NCBI GenBank assembly: GCA_030634425.1
Contig: DAOWAU010000025.1
Span: 1-8,456 of the forward strand
DNA length: 8,456 bases
Direction: 5' to 3'
DNA from: Dehalococcoidia bacterium
GTDB taxonomy: Bacteria; Chloroflexota; Dehalococcoidia; Dehalococcoidales; E44-bin46
Position 1 is the first letter of the stretch. Each line of letters opens with the position of its first letter. Shown piece by piece: positions 5,516-8,456 of this stretch. Under the pieces are notes generated by a model, which saw only the letters and a program-made list of their open reading frames with translations, was not told the DNA's origin and did not search any database. The translations under genes were made by a program, and so were the position numbers.

Positions 5516-7179
5516 GGGAGAGAATTTTTATTGGGGTAGCTTGGCCCTATGCTGATGGCCCATTGCATCTGGGTCATATTGCCGGGGCATATTTGCCTGC
5601 AGATATATTCGCCCGCTACCATCGTGCCAAGGGTGACGAGGTATTGATGGTATCGGGTTCAGACCAGCACGGCACGCCGATAACTATTAAGGCTGAGCAG
5701 GAGGGAAAGAAGCCGGGGGAGATAGTCGATAAATATCATCAGCAGTTTCTCGATTCCTGGGGGAGGTTAGGTATCTCCTTTGATTTATTTACCAGGACCA
5801 GCACCGCCAATCATGCTGAGGTATCACAGGACATTTTTCTCACCCTCTTAGATAGGGGCTATATTTATAAGGCTACTGTATCACAGCCCTATTGTCCTCA
5901 CTGCCAGCGCTTTTTGACCGACCGCTATGTAGAGGGCACCTGTCCCTATTGTTCCTCTTCTGGGGCGCGAGGTGACCAGTGTGATGACTGTGGCAAACCG
6001 CTAACTCCTGCCGAGTTGATAGACCCCCGCTGCCAGTTATGTGCAACCACTCCCCAGTTTAGGGATTCAGAGCATTTCTTCTTGAAACTGAGTGCTTTTC
6101 AAGATAGGATTTCAGCCTGGGCGAGTGAGCAGGGTCAATGGAGGCCGGATGTTTATAATCTTACCAAGCGCTATCTGAAGGAGGGGCTGAAGGATAGGGC
6201 TATCACCCGCGATATAGATTGGGGGGTGCCACTGCCGCTGGACGGCTTTGAGGGCAAGCGCCTCTATGTGTGGTTTGAGGCGGTTATCGGTTACCTCTCG
6301 GCGACTAAGGAGTGGGCTAAGTCAAGCGGGGATGATGATAAGTGGCGCCCTTTCTGGCAGGGTGATGAGGGGAAAAGCTATTACTTTATCGGTAAGGATA
6401 ACATCCCTTTTCATACCCTCATCTGGCCAGCGATGTTGATGGGCTGCGGCGGCCTGAATCTCCCTTACGATGTGCCGGCTAATGAGTTCTTAACCATTGA
6501 GGGCAAGAAGCTCTCTACCAGTCGTAAGTGGGCGGTGTGGGTACCTGATTACCTCGCCCGCTATGAGCCTGACCCATTGCGTTACCTGCTATCCATCAAC
6601 ATGCCGGAGACCGGTGATACCGATTTCTCCTGGCGCGAGTTTGTTCGGCGTAACAACGATGAGCTGGTCGCTACCTATGGGAATCTGGTTCATCGGGTGC
6701 TCACCTTTGTCTATAAGAATTTTGATGGCTGTGTGCCAGCGCCCGGGGAGTTTGATAGCCGCAGTCAGGCAGTTATTGGTATGGCTGAGGAGACCCTTAA
6801 TACCGTGGGGGAGCTTCTTAGCAAGTGCTTTTTCAAAGCGGCAATAAAGTCGGCTATGTCCTTGGCTCAGGAGGCTAATCGCTACCTGGAAGAGAAATCA
6901 CCGTGGAGGGCGATTAAGGAGGACAAGCAGGCTGCCGCCACCGCCTTAAACGTCGCCATTTCGGTTATTTCCTGCCTCAGAACAGCGCTGTATCCCTTTT
7001 TACCCTTTAGCTCCCAGAAACTACACGAGTATCTGGGCTTTGAAGGCAGGGTGGAAGATGATGACTGGCAGCCCCGCTTCCCACCACCGGGGCAGAAATT
7101 ACTCCCCCCTGAGCCCCTGTTCTCTAAATTAGATGAAGGGGTGATAGAGGAGGAGGTCGGTCGGTTGGGGGCATGTTAA
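5512..7179 (+). CDS. metG: Methionyl-tRNA synthetase (MetRS)
   Basis: This enzyme charges tRNA-Met with methionine using ATP in the cytoplasm. The 555-residue class I synthetase shows IFIGVAWPYADGPLHLGH at 5-22 with HIGH-type motif HLGH (19-22), SGSDQHGTPI at 48-57, and a zinc-knuckle insertion with four CxxC pairs (C128/C131, C144/C147, C157/C160, C174/C177). It also has WFEAVIGYLSA at 254-264, FIGKDNIPFHTLIWPAML at 292-309, and the KMSKS-loop equivalent KLSTS at 333-337. The anticodon-binding helical domain follows, about 375-555. The protein ends there: the C-terminal EMAPII-like tRNA-binding domain found in some bacterial MetRS is absent. The GTG at 5512 overlaps the previous stop by four bases and fits the family start. 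Its own TAA overlaps the next gene by seven bases. Confidence 0.97.
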   Translation: MRERIFIGVAWPYADGPLHLGHIAGAYLPADIFARYHRAKGDEVLMVSGSDQHGTPITIKAEQEGKKPGEIVDKYHQQFLDSWGRLGISFDLFTRTSTANHAEVSQDIFLTLLDRGYIYKATVSQPYCPHCQRFLTDRYVEGTCPYCSSSGARGDQCDDCGKPLTPAELIDPRCQLCATTPQFRDSEHFFLKLSAFQDRISAWASEQGQWRPDVYNLTKRYLKEGLKDRAITRDIDWGVPLPLDGFEGKRLYVWFEAVIGYLSATKEWAKSSGDDDKWRPFWQGDEGKSYYFIGKDNIPFHTLIWPAMLMGCGGLNLPYDVPANEFLTIEGKKLSTSRKWAVWVPDYLARYEPDPLRYLLSINMPETGDTDFSWREFVRRNNDELVATYGNLVHRVLTFVYKNFDGCVPAPGEFDSRSQAVIGMAEETLNTVGELLSKCFFKAAIKSAMSLAQEANRYLEEKSPWRAIKEDKQAAATALNVAISVISCLRTALYPFLPFSSQKLHEYLGFEGRVEDDDWQPRFPPPGQKLLPPEPLFSKLDEGVIEEEVGRLGAC

Positions 7180-8132
7180 CCACAATTTATCAACCTATTC
7201 AACAGGATTTAGCCCGGGCAGAGGATAGGCTGAGGTCGGTCTGCGAGGTTGATTTTCCTCAGCTTTCCGAGCTGTTGGATTATAGTCTGAGGGGTGGCAA
7301 GAGGGTTCGCCCTGCCCTTGTTCTTTTATCGGGCAAGTTTTATAACTACGACCTCGCTCGCCTTCTGCCTATGGCTGCCGCTGTTGAGGTTCTGCATACT
7401 GCCACCCTGGTTCATGATGACGCCATTGATAACTCCCTGGTTCGCCATGGTCGCCCCACCATTAATAAGGTGTGGGGTGAAGATAAAGCTATACTCCTTG
7501 GTGACTACCTGCTGGCTAAGTCGGAAGAGCTGGTAGCTGATACTCAAAATCTGCAAGTAATAAAGCTCTTTGCCCGAGCTATTATGACCATTGCTAGGGG
7601 GGAGCTAAGCCAAGCCTTCGATGCTTTTAATCTGGAGCAGGGTCGGCAGCAATACCTGCAAAGGATTGCCAGCAAGACTGCCTCTCTACTTTCCCTAGCT
7701 ACTGAGTCGGGAGCTATGTTGAGCCAGGCTCCGGAGAAGGCAGTCAAGGCGCTAAAGGAATATGGCTATAACCTTGGCATCGCCTTTCAGATTGTGGATG
7801 ATGTCCTGGATTTCAGTAGTACCGAGGAGGAGCTGGGTAAGCCCGTGGGCTCAGATCTGGCTCAGGGCACCCTTACCCTGCCGGCAATACTTCTTTTGGA
7901 GAGCTATCCTGAGGATAATCCAGTAACACGGTGGTTTCACAGCAGGGATAAGGAAGAGAATGTAGAGGCGGCGATAGAGCTAATTCGCAGCTCGTCAATT
8001 ATTCCCGAATGCTATAAGGTTGCCTCAGATTATTGTGCCCGGGCTTGCTGTAGCCTTGACCTGCTCCCTGATGATGCCAGTCGCCGTTCGTTAACGAAAT
8101 TAGCCGACTATGTGGTGGCACGGAAAAAGTAA
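7173..8132 (+). CDS. Long-chain trans-polyprenyl diphosphate synthase (IspB/HepT type)
   Basis: This 319-residue enzyme adds isopentenyl diphosphate units to an allylic primer to make an all-trans polyprenyl diphosphate, commonly the side chain of menaquinone or ubiquinone. Visible marks are GGKRVRP at 41-47, the first Asp-rich motif DDAID at 82-86, RHGRPT at 91-96, GDYLLA at 110-115, KT at 168-169, FQIVDDVLDF at 205-214 with the second Asp-rich motif DDVLD (209-213), and GKPVGSDLAQGTLTLPA at 222-238. Residues before the first Asp-rich motif are small (Ala77, Thr78), as in long-chain synthases rather than farnesyl or geranylgeranyl ones, so a long product is likely; exact length cannot be read from the sequence. 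Its ATG lies inside the last codons of metG, with an AGGAGG-like run at 7149-7155 rather far upstream, so coupled translation is likely. Confidence 0.93.
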   Translation: MLTTIYQPIQQDLARAEDRLRSVCEVDFPQLSELLDYSLRGGKRVRPALVLLSGKFYNYDLARLLPMAAAVEVLHTATLVHDDAIDNSLVRHGRPTINKVWGEDKAILLGDYLLAKSEELVADTQNLQVIKLFARAIMTIARGELSQAFDAFNLEQGRQQYLQRIASKTASLLSLATESGAMLSQAPEKAVKALKEYGYNLGIAFQIVDDVLDFSSTEEELGKPVGSDLAQGTLTLPAILLLESYPEDNPVTRWFHSRDKEENVEAAIELIRSSSIIPECYKVASDYCARACCSLDLLPDDASRRSLTKLADYVVARKK

Positions 8133-8150
8133 TCGGGGTCCATCCCACTC

Positions 8151-8456
8151 TTAGCTGGAGGTGGCTGGGGCTCGTTTGGGGAGTGGTTCAGGTACGAGTG
8201 GTGCTTTCTTAGCTTTGCCCTTGGTTTTAGCCGTAGCTACTTCTGGGGTAGGGACAGGTGTTGCTTTAGCTTTGACTTTGGCTTTAGGTGGGGATGATGG
8301 TACCGGTTTGGTGAGCAAGGAGCTCAGTTCTTCACCCTCCAGGGTCTCTTGGGCAATGAGCGTCTGAGCAAGATATATTAATCTTTTCTTGTTTTCGGTG
8401 AGAACCTTTTTGGCTACTTCACAAGCGTGCTTGATAATCTTATGAACGTCTTCATC
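8151..8456 (-). CDS. ftsH: C-terminal part of an FtsH-like ATP-dependent zinc metalloprotease (5' end outside the window)
   Basis: Read on the minus strand, the frame is open from the window edge to a TAA at 8153-8151, giving 101 residues. The first part has DEDVHKIIKHACEVAKKVL, then LTENKKRLIYLAQTLIAQETLEGEEL. This matches the end of the FtsH protease domain, where helices lead into the usual 'LTENRDKLDRLAEALLEKETLDGEE' type pattern. FtsH is a membrane-anchored AAA+ protease that degrades misfolded membrane proteins and some regulators; the AAA+ and HEXXH parts would lie beyond the edge. From about residue 53 the protein is low-complexity, rich in Lys, Ala and Pro, and ends KRAPATSS. Recognition rests on a short stretch, so the family call is good but not certain. 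It converges on the prenyl synthase gene with an 18-base gap. Confidence 0.85.
   Translation of the reverse strand, partial: DEDVHKIIKHACEVAKKVLTENKKRLIYLAQTLIAQETLEGEELSSLLTKPVPSSPPKAKVKAKATPVPTPEVATAKTKGKAKKAPLVPEPLPKRAPATSS

Noticed and set aside
6497..6847. 116-codon plus-strand frame within metG
   Set aside because: It is an out-of-frame reading of the MetRS catalytic and anticodon-binding region, with no SD and no domain.
8133..8150. Possible terminator between the convergent prenyl synthase and ftsH genes
   Set aside because: Only a three-base GGG/CCC pairing is visible, with no T-run on either strand.
8161..8367. Plus-strand frame of 68 codons with hydrophobic Gly/Ala/Leu-rich composition that resembles a membrane peptide
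   Set aside because: It is antisense to the Lys/Ala/Pro-rich tail of the FtsH-like gene, whose codons read backwards as Leu, Gly and Ala. The minus-strand frame continues from recognisable FtsH sequence.

Overview
The window is an ordinary-looking, gene-dense bacterial core-genome segment of roughly balanced GC by eye. GTG starts, G-rich Shine-Dalgarno sites and overlapping genes are common. A GuaB3-type IMP dehydrogenase homologue, two DegV proteins around plsX, an eight-cysteine MetRS of 555 residues and a long-chain polyprenyl synthase together suggest Chloroflexota, possibly Dehalococcoidia. That placement is inferred from protein character and gene context, not from a search. I see no tRNA, rRNA, CRISPR array, IS element or phage gene.

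Left part (1-3149, + strand): the end of an unrecognised protein (2-340) is followed by degV-1 (398-1264), plsX (1319-2269) and degV-2 (2283-3149). The short gaps suggest one transcript, at least for plsX and degV-2. DegV proteins of the FakB type bind single fatty acids for phosphorylation by FakA. PlsX interconverts acyl-phosphate and acyl-ACP. The cluster therefore looks like a fatty-acid activation and phospholipid-entry module. Its kinase (FakA) and PlsY are not in the window. PlsX lacks most of the helical hairpin linked to membrane contact in other species, and the two DegV proteins have lost different parts of the HxGPG motif.

Middle (3171-4310, - strand): a single guaB3-like gene converges on degV-2 with a 21-base gap. 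Its start faces rsmI across a 149-base divergent intergenic region (4311-4459). That region holds two good sigma-70-type promoters pointing opposite ways, with -35 boxes at 4361-4366 (- strand) and 4405-4410 (+ strand). The rightward -10 box lies inside a small palindrome.

Right part (4460-8132, + strand): a tight operon of rsmI (16S rRNA methylation), a 73-residue double-CxxC protein, metG (methionyl-tRNA synthetase) and a long-chain polyprenyl diphosphate synthase. The last three overlap by 4 and 7 bases, which suggests translational coupling. The operon combines translation functions with isoprenoid chain synthesis, probably for a quinone side chain or lipid carrier. It converges with an 18-base gap on the 3' end of an ftsH-like gene (8151-8456, - strand, cut by the window edge), whose product ends in a Lys/Ala/Pro-rich tail.

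I did not find a clearly new biological system. The most interesting points are the shortened PlsX, the paired divergent FakB-like proteins around it, and the small zinc-ribbon protein locked to metG.
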